From positions 1 to 64,000 of the forward strand of contig NZ_QEIH01000006.1 in the NCBI RefSeq assembly GCF_003260195.1: DNA of 64,000 bases, written 5' to 3'. The notes under the pieces are model-generated. The model made no database searches, was not told where the DNA came from, and saw only the letters and a program-made list of their open reading frames with translations. Shown piece by piece: positions 26,761 to 37,200 of the stretch (its first letter is position 1; each line of letters begins with the position of its first letter). The DNA comes from Lutibacter citreus. Its GTDB lineage: Bacteria; Bacteroidota; Bacteroidia; Flavobacteriales; Flavobacteriaceae. The position numbers and the translations under genes are program-made.

Positions 26761-28185
26761 ATGAAACGCAAATTACAACGTATTTTTATAAAGGGTGGGG
26801 TTTTATCTCCAGGTGAAATGAAGCAAATTATTAAAATGGCTGAAGAACTTGGCAACTCAACTATAAAGTTTGGATCAAGACAAGATATTTTAATACCATA
26901 TAAAGATTCAAATAAGTCATTTACAGATTTATTTCCTTCTATTAACACTGAAAAAGATTTAGTACACAATCGTCAAAATATAGTGAGCTCTTATGTATCA
27001 TCTGATATTTTCCCAGCAACATCATGGCTAAAAGGTTCCACTTATTTATATATTCTTGAACAATTTAGATTTAACCCTACATTAAAAATTAATATTGTTG
27101 ATCCAAAACAACAATTAGTTCCTATATATAATGGACAAGTAAATTTTATTGCTTCAGAAAACGAAGACTATTGGCATTTAAATTTAAAACTTCCTAATTG
27201 GGAAAGCCAAATTGATTTTCCCGTTTTGGTTTATAGCTGGGATATCCCAAAAATTGCTGAAGCGATTGAAGAATTTTTTGAAGAAACTACTGATATTTCA
27301 TTATTATTTGACTTAATAAATGAAAAAATTGAAACGAATCACAGAACTATTGAAAAGAAATTAGAAATCCCCTTCCACCCATTTCCTTATTATGAAGGAA
27401 TGAATAAAATGGGCGATAACGAATATTGGTTAGGCCTATATTGGAGAAATAATGAATATGACATTGAATTTTTAAATATTCTATGTGATTTTTGTTTAGA
27501 AAGTAGAGTTGGTAAAATTTGTATTACACCTTGGAAATCATTTATTATTAAAGGTATTAACAGAAAATACAAACTTAAATTAGAAAAACTATTAGGAAAA
27601 AACGGTATTAATGTTAGGCATTCTTCTTTAGAATTAAATTGGCATTTACCTGTTGAAAATAAAGAAGCTTTAGAGTTGAAAAAATTCATTGTACGCAACT
27701 TTGATCAAAACGATATAAGTACTTATGGTTTAAATTTTAGCTTTGCCAACATTGCAAAAAATGAAACTTATTTTACTTCTGCAGTTATTGAAAAAAATAA
27801 AATCCCAACCATTATAAAAGATTATAAGGTTCGTCCAACATTCAATGTATTATATTGTAAAAATTTCAACCCTAACACCAAAGAATATATTACATATGCA
27901 CAAGACGTGGATAAAATGGAACTACCCGGTTTGTTAATGGAACTTAGTAAGTTGTATTTTGAAAAATTAGGTGAAAATGATGAAACTGACACAGATAAAG
28001 AAGAAAACTTAAAACTAGAAAAAGAAGTACATCAATGTTCTGAATGTTTAACTGTATATGATGCAGATTATGGTGATAAATTAGCTAAAATAGAAGCTGG
28101 AACTACTTTTAATAATTTACCCGATGATTATAAATGTGCCGTTTGTGAGTCTTCAAAAGAAACTTATAAATTAGTTACATTGTAA
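26761..28185 (+). CDS. Rubredoxin-tailed protein of the nitrate assimilation operon
   Basis: 474 residues. The C-terminal 55 residues are a rubredoxin domain with both iron-binding knuckles (CSECL and CAVCE) and the expected YDADYGD ... FNNLPDDYKC spacing. The first 400 residues (start KRKLQRIFIKGGVLSPGE, then FGSRQDILIPY) resemble the ferredoxin-like half-domain of nitrite/sulfite reductases, but I see no siroheme 4Fe-4S cysteine set, so they may only be structurally related. As the last gene of the operon it is probably an electron carrier or a docking partner for nitrate or nitrite reductase. That role is inferred. Confidence 0.75.
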   Translation: MKRKLQRIFIKGGVLSPGEMKQIIKMAEELGNSTIKFGSRQDILIPYKDSNKSFTDLFPSINTEKDLVHNRQNIVSSYVSSDIFPATSWLKGSTYLYILEQFRFNPTLKINIVDPKQQLVPIYNGQVNFIASENEDYWHLNLKLPNWESQIDFPVLVYSWDIPKIAEAIEEFFEETTDISLLFDLINEKIETNHRTIEKKLEIPFHPFPYYEGMNKMGDNEYWLGLYWRNNEYDIEFLNILCDFCLESRVGKICITPWKSFIIKGINRKYKLKLEKLLGKNGINVRHSSLELNWHLPVENKEALELKKFIVRNFDQNDISTYGLNFSFANIAKNETYFTSAVIEKNKIPTIIKDYKVRPTFNVLYCKNFNPNTKEYITYAQDVDKMELPGLLMELSKLYFEKLGENDETDTDKEENLKLEKEVHQCSECLTVYDADYGDKLAKIEAGTTFNNLPDDYKCAVCESSKETYKLVTL

Positions 28186-28198
28186 ATTACCATATTAT

Positions 28199-28222
28199 CA
28201 ACCAACAGGTTGTTTATTTTTT
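28199..28222 (+). terminator. Weak terminator after the nitrate operon
   Basis: CAACC-AACA-GGTTG, a 5-bp stem, followed by TTTATTTTTTATTTTC. Short stem, so moderate confidence. Confidence 0.5.
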
Positions 28223-28313
28223 ATTTTCACATTTTATTGCTTATTTACTATATTTTGGGTTAATAAAATATCTTTTTTATTGAATTATTTATATATTTAC
28301 TAAAATTAGAAAT

Positions 28314-29780
28314 TTGAAAAATAAAATTGAACTACCGTTATTCTCTTCTTATGAATTTAATTCAAATTTTTATGATGAGCTTTTTAGCAAGAATAAAAAG
28401 ACAAGAGAAATATACAAAAGACTTTTTAAATTATTTAGTCAATATTCTGTAAATGAATTTAACGCCTTAAATAATAGAGCGAAGGAATCTTTTTTCAACA
28501 ATGGAATTACATTTCAGGTCTATAATTCCAACCAAGTTTCTGAAAAAATTTTCCCGTTTGATTTATTCCCTAGAATTATTAATAATAAAGAATGGTCTAC
28601 TATAGAAAAAGGTGTATTGCAAAGAAGCAAGGCTTTAAACCATTTTTTATGGGATGTATATCACGAACAGAAAATTATAAAGCAAGGTATTGTACCTCTC
28701 GATTTAATTAGTTCTTCTGAAAACTTTTTACCTCAAATGGTTAATTTAGATCCTCCGGAAGGTATTTACAACCATGTTTCTGGAACCGATTTAATTAAAC
28801 ATTCTGATGGAAATTATTATGTTTTAGAAGACAATATACGCTGCCCTTCTGGTGTTAGTTATGTTGTTGGAAATAGAGCTGCTGTAAAACATGCATTATT
28901 TGGAGTCTTTAATGAATACAATGCACATACTGTTGTAGATTATGGCTCTAATTTATTAGACATTATGGAGTCTGTAAAACCAAAAGGAGTTGACAACCCA
29001 GTATGTGTTGTTATAACTCCAGGAGTTTACAATTCTGCCTACTATGAGCATTCTTTCTTGGCCAAACAAATGGGAATAGAATTAGTTGAAGGGCAAGATT
29101 TATTTGTTGAAAACGACTTTGTTTACAAACAAACCATTTATGGCCCCGAAAAAGTAGATGTAATTTATAGACGAATTGATGATTTATTTATTGATCCTTT
29201 AGAATTTAGAAAAGATTCTGTATTGGGTGTTCCTGGTTTATTTTCAGTATATAAAAAAGGAAATGTATGCTTGGTAAACGCTCCTGGAACTGGTGTTGCT
29301 GATGACAAAGCTGTTTACACATATATGCCTGAAATAATTAAATATTATTTAGATGAAGATCCTATTTTAAATAATGTACAAACATATCATTGTAGTCGAA
29401 AAAATGAATTGAGTTATGTTTTAGATAATATTGATAAACTTGTAGTTAAACCTGTAGATGAATCTGGTGGTTATGGAATTTCAATTGGTAATAAATTAAC
29501 CAAAGAAGAAATTCAAAAAGTAAAAGAAACCATTATGGAAAACCCAAGAAAGTATATTGCACAACCAATTATGGCTCTTTCTACACATCCAACATATATA
29601 GAAGAAACTCAATCGTTTGAACCTAGACATGTTGATTTAAGAACTTTTACTTTATTAGGAAAAGATAAAGATTTTGTTTTAAAAGGAGGGCTATCTAGAG
29701 TAGCACTTAGTAAAGGAAATTTAGTAGTAAACTCATCTCAAGGTGGTGGATCAAAAGACACTTGGGTATTAAAAAAATAA
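28314..29780 (+). CDS. Circularly permuted ATP-grasp protein
   Basis: 488 residues, soluble, family COG2308 (circularly permuted ATP-grasp, DUF404/DUF407). Seen: YVLEDNIRCPSGVSYVVGNR, ITPGVYNSAYYEHSFLA, DVIYRRIDDLFIDPLE, the ATP-binding lysine and glycine loop VVKPVDESGGYGISIG near residue 380, and EPRHVDLRTF. These enzymes are predicted to form amide or peptide bonds using ATP, but no substrate is established. The start is TTG; no ATG opens the frame. Followed 6 nt later by the alpha-E gene. Together with three genes facing it, it makes a peptide-modification cluster. Confidence 0.9.
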   Translation: MKNKIELPLFSSYEFNSNFYDELFSKNKKTREIYKRLFKLFSQYSVNEFNALNNRAKESFFNNGITFQVYNSNQVSEKIFPFDLFPRIINNKEWSTIEKGVLQRSKALNHFLWDVYHEQKIIKQGIVPLDLISSSENFLPQMVNLDPPEGIYNHVSGTDLIKHSDGNYYVLEDNIRCPSGVSYVVGNRAAVKHALFGVFNEYNAHTVVDYGSNLLDIMESVKPKGVDNPVCVVITPGVYNSAYYEHSFLAKQMGIELVEGQDLFVENDFVYKQTIYGPEKVDVIYRRIDDLFIDPLEFRKDSVLGVPGLFSVYKKGNVCLVNAPGTGVADDKAVYTYMPEIIKYYLDEDPILNNVQTYHCSRKNELSYVLDNIDKLVVKPVDESGGYGISIGNKLTKEEIQKVKETIMENPRKYIAQPIMALSTHPTYIEETQSFEPRHVDLRTFTLLGKDKDFVLKGGLSRVALSKGNLVVNSSQGGGSKDTWVLKK

Positions 29781-29786
29781 TATAAT

Positions 29787-30785
29787 ATGTTAGCAAGAGT
29801 AGCAAATAACCTATTTTGGATGGGTAGATATATAGAACGCTCAGAACATTTGGCAAGGTACTTAAATGTCAATTATTTTTCATCATTAGATGCTCCTAGC
29901 GAATTATCGCAATCTCGCGAATTTGTGTTGAGATCAATAATGTTTATGGCCAGTAATGAAGTTGTAGATGCTAAGGTTAAGTTAAAGGAAAAAGACGTTC
30001 TATATAATATAGGATTAAATATTAAAGAACCATATTCCATTATTTATTCTTTTCATTCAGCACATGAAAATGCTAGAAGCTCACGAGATTTACTTTCAAC
30101 TGAACTCTTTGAATCATTGAACACAATAAATCATCGAATAAAAAATTATGATGCCAAAGCTTTTGTTAAAAGCGGCTTATATGATTTTACTTCAATAGTT
30201 ATAAAATCAACTTCTGAATTGCGAAGCAAAGTACAAGGGACTTTATTACATGATGACCTTTATGCTGTTATCATGTTAGGAATATACTTAGAAAGAGCTT
30301 TACAAATTACAAGAATTATCAATTCAAAATGTAGCGATGCTACTGTTGAAAAGTTGAAAGACAAAATCCCTCAAGAGAATGGTCATTTATGGGCTACATT
30401 ATTAAAATGTGTTTCAGCGTATGACATGATGAGAAGATTATACAAAAAAACACCTAAACAAAATACAACATTAGAGTTTTTAATCTTAAATCCTCAATGC
30501 CCTAGATCTATAAAAAATTGTTTAAGTCAAATGGAAAAATATGTTGATATTCTTTCAAAACACCATAAAATTAAAACTGATTCGGCTGCATTTCTAATTA
30601 AAAAATTAAATGCCGAATTTAAATATAAATTAATTGATGATATTGAGAGTGATATTGAAGATTTTTTAAGTGATTTAATCGATAAATTAGTATTCATAGG
30701 AGAAAGACTAGATGAAGATTATTTTAAAGTAACGGTTTATCCTATTATAAAAGAAAAATCTGTTTCTTCAGTACAAACTCAATAA
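29787..30785 (+). CDS. Alpha-E domain protein (DUF403)
   Basis: 332 residues, all-helical, opening with the family signature MLARVANNLFWMGRYIERSEHLAR (written in parts in family alignments as NLFWMGRYIER). COG2307 proteins always occur beside or fused to COG2308 ATP-grasp proteins. They have no known catalytic residues and are thought to support the ATP-grasp partner. Here it follows its partner by 6 nt, while the partner pair on the opposite strand is a single fused gene. Confidence 0.9.
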   Translation: MLARVANNLFWMGRYIERSEHLARYLNVNYFSSLDAPSELSQSREFVLRSIMFMASNEVVDAKVKLKEKDVLYNIGLNIKEPYSIIYSFHSAHENARSSRDLLSTELFESLNTINHRIKNYDAKAFVKSGLYDFTSIVIKSTSELRSKVQGTLLHDDLYAVIMLGIYLERALQITRIINSKCSDATVEKLKDKIPQENGHLWATLLKCVSAYDMMRRLYKKTPKQNTTLEFLILNPQCPRSIKNCLSQMEKYVDILSKHHKIKTDSAAFLIKKLNAEFKYKLIDDIESDIEDFLSDLIDKLVFIGERLDEDYFKVTVYPIIKEKSVSSVQTQ

Positions 30786-30806
30786 AATAGTTTCTTAAAA
30801 CTATTT
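30785..30806. terminator. Bidirectional terminator between convergent operons
   Basis: AAATAGTTT and AAACTATTT form a perfect 9-bp stem with T runs on both strands. It lies in the 19-bp gap between the alpha-E gene and the facing transglutaminase gene and overlaps both stop codons. Confidence 0.7.
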
Positions 30807-31701
30807 AAAATTCCTTCGCAGGTCTAATATCAACAGAAACCTCCATATTGGTTTTACCTGAACTATAGGTAACTCCTTTTAAAGGGGGAACGTCTAAATA
30901 GTCTCTTCCATGAGCCACAACTATATGTTGGTTTTTTGGAACTTGATTATTAGTTGGGTCAAAATCAACCCAACCAAATGTGGGAATATAAACTGAAAAC
31001 CACGCATGTGAAGCATCAGTTCCTATTAACTTTTCTTTTCCTTCAGGCGGTAAAGTTTCAATATAACCACTAACATATCTTGCTGATAATCCTACGGAAC
31101 GCAAACAAGCAATTGCTATTTGAGCAAAATCCTGACAAACCCCTTTCTTTTCTTTCATTACCTCATCTAAAGGTGTGGCAATACTTGTAAAACCAGAAAC
31201 AAAATCAAAATCAGTAAAAATACGGTGCATTAATTCAAAAGACGCCTCATATAAAGAGCGTTTAGACTTAAATGAAATTTTTGCATACGCTTCTATTTCT
31301 TCAGAATTAATTGAAATAAGCGGAGACTTTAACAAAAATTGTTTAGCATTTAAAACCTCATCATCTAAACCTTTTAGCAATTCTTTAGCTTGTTTTACCG
31401 TAACTGATTTACATTTATCTAAATTAGAAACCTCCTCTTGTTCTTCATAATTTCTATACACCTTACTTTTAGCTGTTACCTCTAATTCTTCATGATATTG
31501 CTGAATTGAAAACCTTGCAATTGTATTCCCAAAAAAATCAACTCTTTCTGAAAATTCATTAGGCGTTGGACTTATATTTAAATTATATTCTAATAGTTCT
31601 TGTCCAGGACCGTTTTTAGGTTTTAATGTAGCCAAATTATGACAGAAAGAAGCGCCATTTTCATATTTATAGCGTGTAGTATGAATTATTTCAAAAACCA
31701 T
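30805..31701 (-). CDS. Transglutaminase-like cysteine peptidase family protein
   Basis: 298 residues without signal peptide. The N-terminal bacterial-transglutaminase domain (MVFEIIHTTRYKYENGASFC) is followed by the papain-like core with catalytic Cys in KKGVCQDFAQIA, His in DASHAWFSVYIP and Asp in WVDFDPTNN. COG1305-type protein; usually a peptidase or amidase rather than a true cross-linker. Third gene of the minus-strand run DUF2126 fusion, ATP-grasp/alpha-E fusion, transglutaminase, separated by 8 nt from the preceding gene. Likely removes or trims what the ATP-grasp partners attach; this is inference. Confidence 0.88.
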   Translation of the reverse strand: MVFEIIHTTRYKYENGASFCHNLATLKPKNGPGQELLEYNLNISPTPNEFSERVDFFGNTIARFSIQQYHEELEVTAKSKVYRNYEEQEEVSNLDKCKSVTVKQAKELLKGLDDEVLNAKQFLLKSPLISINSEEIEAYAKISFKSKRSLYEASFELMHRIFTDFDFVSGFTSIATPLDEVMKEKKGVCQDFAQIAIACLRSVGLSARYVSGYIETLPPEGKEKLIGTDASHAWFSVYIPTFGWVDFDPTNNQVPKNQHIVVAHGRDYLDVPPLKGVTYSSGKTNMEVSVDIRPAKEF

Positions 31702-31709
31702 AAATCTAT

Positions 31710-34256
31710 TTATTTAATTGAATTTAATAGTTGGGTTTGTTTGTAGGCGTGGTTAAAGTAAGTATTTGAAATTGATAATGATGCATCATGTAACAAATCA
31801 CTTAATTCCTCTAAAGATTCATCTAATTTTAAACGCATATTAGACTTTAAATCTACGGTTTTTAACTCAGCAACAGTTAAACTATTAATTTTATCGAATG
31901 CCTTATTAATATTTATTTGACATTCAGTAAATTCATTACTTGTATTATTTGGTAACTGATCAATATCCTTTTTTATTCTCCTAATTTGATATGATAACGA
32001 TTTGGCATACTCTTTATCTAACAAAATTAAGTTTATTACATTTTCTAAACTTAAATAAGATTTATAACTATATCTGTAAATATTTAAACTCTCATGGCTA
32101 CTAAGCAAGGATTCTAATATTTCATATTCTAGTTCTTGATTATGATTTACTATAATTAATGACCTAATTTTAGCAATTGTCATGGTTGCTTCTTCCATTT
32201 GAAGTCCAATAAAATAAAGTAAAAGCCCTTGTTTCACCAATATACATTCTTCAGAAAGTGCTCTAAAAGCAATTAATCTAGTAATTATTCTATCAAAAAA
32301 TTTAACTATAACAGGGATAGAATAATTTTCTTCATTTTTAAAATTTTCCCAAAGTTTTTGTATCCCATCAAAAACACGCCACATATCTCTAGACCATAAA
32401 TTTCTACGAGAGTAATATGCAAAATTAAAACTTGAAATAGTTTGAGCAAAACTTCCATATCTAGTTTCATCTAATATTACAGACTCAATTTCTTTTAACG
32501 GGTTCTTCATTGCCTCTAATTCATTTTCACCAGTAAATCCGGGAAATGTAGAGGTTATGTTTGTAATTGAATTAAAAATGATTTTCAAACTTTCAGATTC
32601 AGATTTCCTATGATTAAACTGTACATTTGCCATCTGATTTAAAGCCATTCTTAAATACCTAGCAGTAACTATAGTTCTTCCCAAATACCTTCCAGACCAA
32701 AACAAATTTTCAGCAGTATCACTTGGAACATCATTTATTCCTGTAAACCTATTTGAGCTGGTTTGGTTCCAAGAGTAATGTTGAATTTTACTTTGACTTT
32801 TATCGCTTACTACCCAAAAATCTTTACTAGTTCCTCCTTTTTGATTAGAAACCAACAATTCCTCTCTTTCAGCTGCAACTCTAACCAACCCTCCAGGCAT
32901 AACGCTATACCCCTCATTTTTAGCTACCGAAAAAGTTCGACATACTATTTTACGAGGTTCTAATTGCCCATTAACAAAATTTGGAGCAGTTGAAAAATTA
33001 ATTTTTTCTTGAGCTACAAACTGATAAGGCGTTTTTAAAATTTCAATTTTAAGCTGTTTTAACTCTTTTTTGTTTAAAAATTCACAAAAATAGATATGCT
33101 CCCTATGTGTTTTATCTATTCTTTTAACTACAAATGAAGATAAATGTTTTAAAACATATGTTCTTTCTTTTTTTTGTCCACACCACCATGAAGCTATTTG
33201 AGGCAATAATAAATCTTCGTTTAAAAAATACTTACAAATAGCATTCAGAAAGGGAATTAACCCTGGGTTTTCAAGAATTCCACTCCCTATAGGATTTACA
33301 ATTGCAACATTTTGAAGTCTAACTACCTCCATTAAACCTGCAACACCTAAATATGAATCTTCACGCAATTCTAAAGGATCAATAAAAACATCGTCAACTC
33401 TTCTGTAGATTACGTCAACTTGCTTTAACCCTTTTAAAGATTTCATCCATAATTTTCCTCCTCTAACAACTAAATCACTTCCTTTTACCAAAGGATATCC
33501 TAAAAATGATGACAAATAAGAATGCTCAAAATAAGTTTCATTATGAGGACCAGGAGTTAAAATAACCACTGTTGGATTTTCCTTATTTGATGGAGCCGAT
33601 GACAATAAAAGTTGATTAAGGTCATTAAAAAAAGCCGATGATTGCTCAACATTTATATCTTCAAAAATTTCAGGTAACATTTTACTAATAGAAAACCTAT
33701 TTTCTAAAGCATATCCCATACCTGAAGGCACTTGAGCTCTATCATTAACTACCCACATACGTCCATCAGGACCTCTTGCTAAATCAGCTGAATGAATAAG
33801 TAATTGTTTGGATGTTTTATACTGAATCTGATCACAAGCTCGTAAAAAACCTCTATGCGCAAAAATAACTTCATAGGGAACAATTCCCTTTTTTATAAGT
33901 TCTCTTTTTCCATAAATATCTTTTAACAGTAAGTTTAAAACTTCAGACCGTTGTTGAATGCCTTTTTCTATAGTTTTCCATTCCTCTTTTTGAATTAAAA
34001 AAGGGACAACATTTAATTCCCAAGGACGGTTTAATCCTTTTGGATCGTTATATACATTATACGTAACACCATTTTCAGATAATAACCAATCTATCTCACC
34101 TTGTTTAGAAATTAGTTTTTCACGACCAATTTCTGAAAGATTATTTAGTAATTTATCCCAATTTTTATCAATTCCTAAATCTGAGGCAAATACCTCATCA
34201 TATCCTCTATAATCTGTAAAATAATTTCTAAATAGTTTATTTGTGCTCGTTGGCAT
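31710..34256 (-). CDS. Circularly permuted ATP-grasp fused to alpha-E domain
   Basis: 848 residues. The N-terminal part to about 490 is COG2308 ATP-grasp (VVNDRAQVPSGMGYALENR, VVILTPGPHNETYFEHSYL, DVIYRRVDDVFIDPLE, EPRKIVCRTF). From about 512 an alpha-E domain begins with AENLFWSGRYLGRTIVTARY. Compared with the separate paralogue at 28314-29780, the ATP-loop segment VVKPVDESGGYGISIG reads VVKRIDKTHREHIYF, so the glycine loop is gone, and DLR after EPR reads VCR. The protein may be inactive or use a different ligand; this may also be a feature of the whole fused subfamily. Confidence 0.88.
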   Translation of the reverse strand: MPTSTNKLFRNYFTDYRGYDEVFASDLGIDKNWDKLLNNLSEIGREKLISKQGEIDWLLSENGVTYNVYNDPKGLNRPWELNVVPFLIQKEEWKTIEKGIQQRSEVLNLLLKDIYGKRELIKKGIVPYEVIFAHRGFLRACDQIQYKTSKQLLIHSADLARGPDGRMWVVNDRAQVPSGMGYALENRFSISKMLPEIFEDINVEQSSAFFNDLNQLLLSSAPSNKENPTVVILTPGPHNETYFEHSYLSSFLGYPLVKGSDLVVRGGKLWMKSLKGLKQVDVIYRRVDDVFIDPLELREDSYLGVAGLMEVVRLQNVAIVNPIGSGILENPGLIPFLNAICKYFLNEDLLLPQIASWWCGQKKERTYVLKHLSSFVVKRIDKTHREHIYFCEFLNKKELKQLKIEILKTPYQFVAQEKINFSTAPNFVNGQLEPRKIVCRTFSVAKNEGYSVMPGGLVRVAAEREELLVSNQKGGTSKDFWVVSDKSQSKIQHYSWNQTSSNRFTGINDVPSDTAENLFWSGRYLGRTIVTARYLRMALNQMANVQFNHRKSESESLKIIFNSITNITSTFPGFTGENELEAMKNPLKEIESVILDETRYGSFAQTISSFNFAYYSRRNLWSRDMWRVFDGIQKLWENFKNEENYSIPVIVKFFDRIITRLIAFRALSEECILVKQGLLLYFIGLQMEEATMTIAKIRSLIIVNHNQELEYEILESLLSSHESLNIYRYSYKSYLSLENVINLILLDKEYAKSLSYQIRRIKKDIDQLPNNTSNEFTECQININKAFDKINSLTVAELKTVDLKSNMRLKLDESLEELSDLLHDASLSISNTYFNHAYKQTQLLNSIK

Positions 34257-34264
34257 TCTTGCTT

Positions 34265-37200
34265 TTATTTTTTCCTTAAATCTAAGGTATTTGGAAATTC
34301 AAAGTTAATCGGAATTTCCTTATATCTAAACTTTTTCGAACTTCCTTTTTCTTGCACAGTTTTGGTTGAATCATCACCATCTTGTAACGTTTCTTCAATA
34401 GGATCAATTTCACCTTGTGTATGGCCAAATTCCCAAAAACGATTAATTCTTCTTGACTCTGCTTCATTGCTGTTTACAGGGTATGTATCATAAGATCTTC
34501 CACCTGGATGCGCCACAAAATAAGTACAACCGCCTATTGATCTTCTATTCCATTTATCAACAATATCAAAAACTAATGGTGTATCAACACCAATTGTTGG
34601 ATGCAACGCAGAATACGGATCCCATGCTTTGTACCTTATCCCTGCAACAAATTCACCTTTTACGGTTGTAGCGCTCAACTGAACTTTTACACCATTACAC
34701 GTTAAAACATATCTTTCTTCTACAAAGTTAGATACTTTAACTTGAATTCTTTCTAATGAAGAATCTACATAACGTGCTGTTCCTCCACCTGTCATTTCTT
34801 CTCCTAAAACATTCCAAGGCTCAATAGCTGCACGTAATTCAATATGAATATTATTAATATCAACCATTCCATGTAATGGAAATCTAAATTCAAAAAATGG
34901 ATTGAACCAATCTTCTTTAAATTTATAACCTGCTTTATTTAATTGCTCTACAATATCCTTAATATCCTCACGTACAAAATGTTCAATCAAAAACTTATCA
35001 TGTAATTCTGTTCCCCAACGCACCAAATCATGTTCGTATGGTTTTTTCCAGAACCAAGATACTAAGGTTCTTACTAATAACATTTGCATTAAACTCATCT
35101 CTGGATGTGGTGGCATATCAAAACCTCTAAGTTCTAGAATTCCTAACCTTCCCGAAGAAGAATCTGGTGAATATAATTTATCTATACAAAATTCCGCACG
35201 ATGCGTATTCCCTGTTAAATCTGTTAATAAATGTCTAAATAAACGATCCGTTAACCAAAACGGCACTTCTCCATCTTTTGGAATTTGACTAAATGCAATT
35301 TCCAATTCATATAAATTTTCTAAACGTGCCTCATCAACTCTTGGAGCTTGACTCGTTGGCCCAACAAATGAACCCGAAAATAAATACGATAATCCCGGAT
35401 GATGTTGCCAAAATGTTAATAAACTTCTTAATAAACTCGGTTTTCTTAACAATGGACTATCAGCTGGTGTTACACCACCTAAAGTTACATGATTTCCACC
35501 ACCAGTTCCTGTATGCTTGCCATCAAGCATAAATTTTTCTGTACCTAAACGTGCTTGTTTTGCTTCTCTATAAATAGTAAACGTATTTTCCGTAAGTTCT
35601 TTCCAATTATGTGTTGGGTGTACATTAACTTCAATTACTCCTGGATCTGGCGTAATTTTCATAGACTCTAATCTACTGTCTTTTGGCGGCTCATAGCCTT
35701 CCATAATAACAGGTATTTTTAATTCTCTTGCAGTTAATTCAATAGACGAAATTAAATCTAAAAATATTTCTGCACTATCTAATGGTGGTAAGAAAAGATA
35801 TAATTTACCTTCCCTAACCTCAGCACAAAGAGCTGTTCTCACAAAATAATCATGTTCATTTTGTAAAACACCTTCACTTAAATATTCCCTATGTCTTTTT
35901 AAAACATGATTTTTAAAACTTGGTAATTTTTTCTTTTTAGAAAAATTATCTGGCTCAAATTTAGGAAACTCATTTCCTGGTTTTTCAATTAAAGATTCTA
36001 AAGGTAATCTTAACCCTACTGGTGAATTTCCAGGGATTAAAAAGGCATGTTGCCGTCTAAACTCCCATTTATTTGTATACCATTGTCCTTCTGAATTATT
36101 TAAAGGCAATACATAACCAACAGCTTTATCGGTACCTGATTCTAAGATTTCATTTAACTTTTTACGTACAAGTGAAGCGTCTTTATCTTTAGCAGGATCA
36201 ATATCAACAGGTAATTTACCTTGTTCCCATAAAAAATAAAATGCGTCCTCATAAGTTGGTAAAATATGTTCACTAGAAATTCTTAAATAATTGGTAAGCT
36301 TTTCTAAAAATAATAAATCCGCATTTTCTGGTAATACTACATTTTCAGAAAAAGCACCTAACCATTTTTTATTATGCCAAATTGGTTTTCCATCTTTTCT
36401 CCAACAAATTTCAATTTGCCACCTAGGAAGCGGCTCACCAGGATACCATTTACCTTGAGCGTGATGTAAAACTCCTCCTTTGGCAAATTTTCCATATAAT
36501 TTTTTAGTAAGATTGGCTGCTAATTTTCTTTTATGTTCTCCATCAGCATCAGTATTCCATTCTGGAGATTCCATATCATCAATAGAAACAAAAGTAGGCT
36601 CACCTCCCATTGTTAATCTTACGTCTCCTTTTTCTAATTCTTTTTCAACTTTAAAACCAAGTTTGTAAATTTCCTTCCACTGTTCTTCCGTATAAGGTTT
36701 GGTTACACGTGGAGATTCAAAAATTCTTTTTACTGTATTTTCATAAAAGAATTCCGTTTCACATATATCTGTTAAGCCTTCCACAGGGGCCGCACTTTCA
36801 AAATTTGGAGTACATGCTAAAGGAATATGACCTTCTCCCGCTAATAAACCTGAAGTTGCATCAAAACCAATCCAACCTGCTCCAGGAAGGTAAACTTCTG
36901 CCCATGCATGTAAATCTGTAAAATCTTCTTCTGGCCCAGAAGGTCCATCTAAAGACTTTTCATCAGATTTTAATTGTACCAAATAACCCGATACAAATCG
37001 CGCTCCAAAACCTAAATGACGTAATGTTTGAACAAATAACCATGCATAATCTCTACAAGAACCACTTTTACCATTAAGTGTTTCTTCACAAGTTTGCACA
37101 CCAGGATCTAATCTTATATTGTAATTTAAATATTCATAAATCTTTCGATTGATATCAATTAAAAAATAAATGGTTTTTCTGGGGGTATAATCTATTGTTT

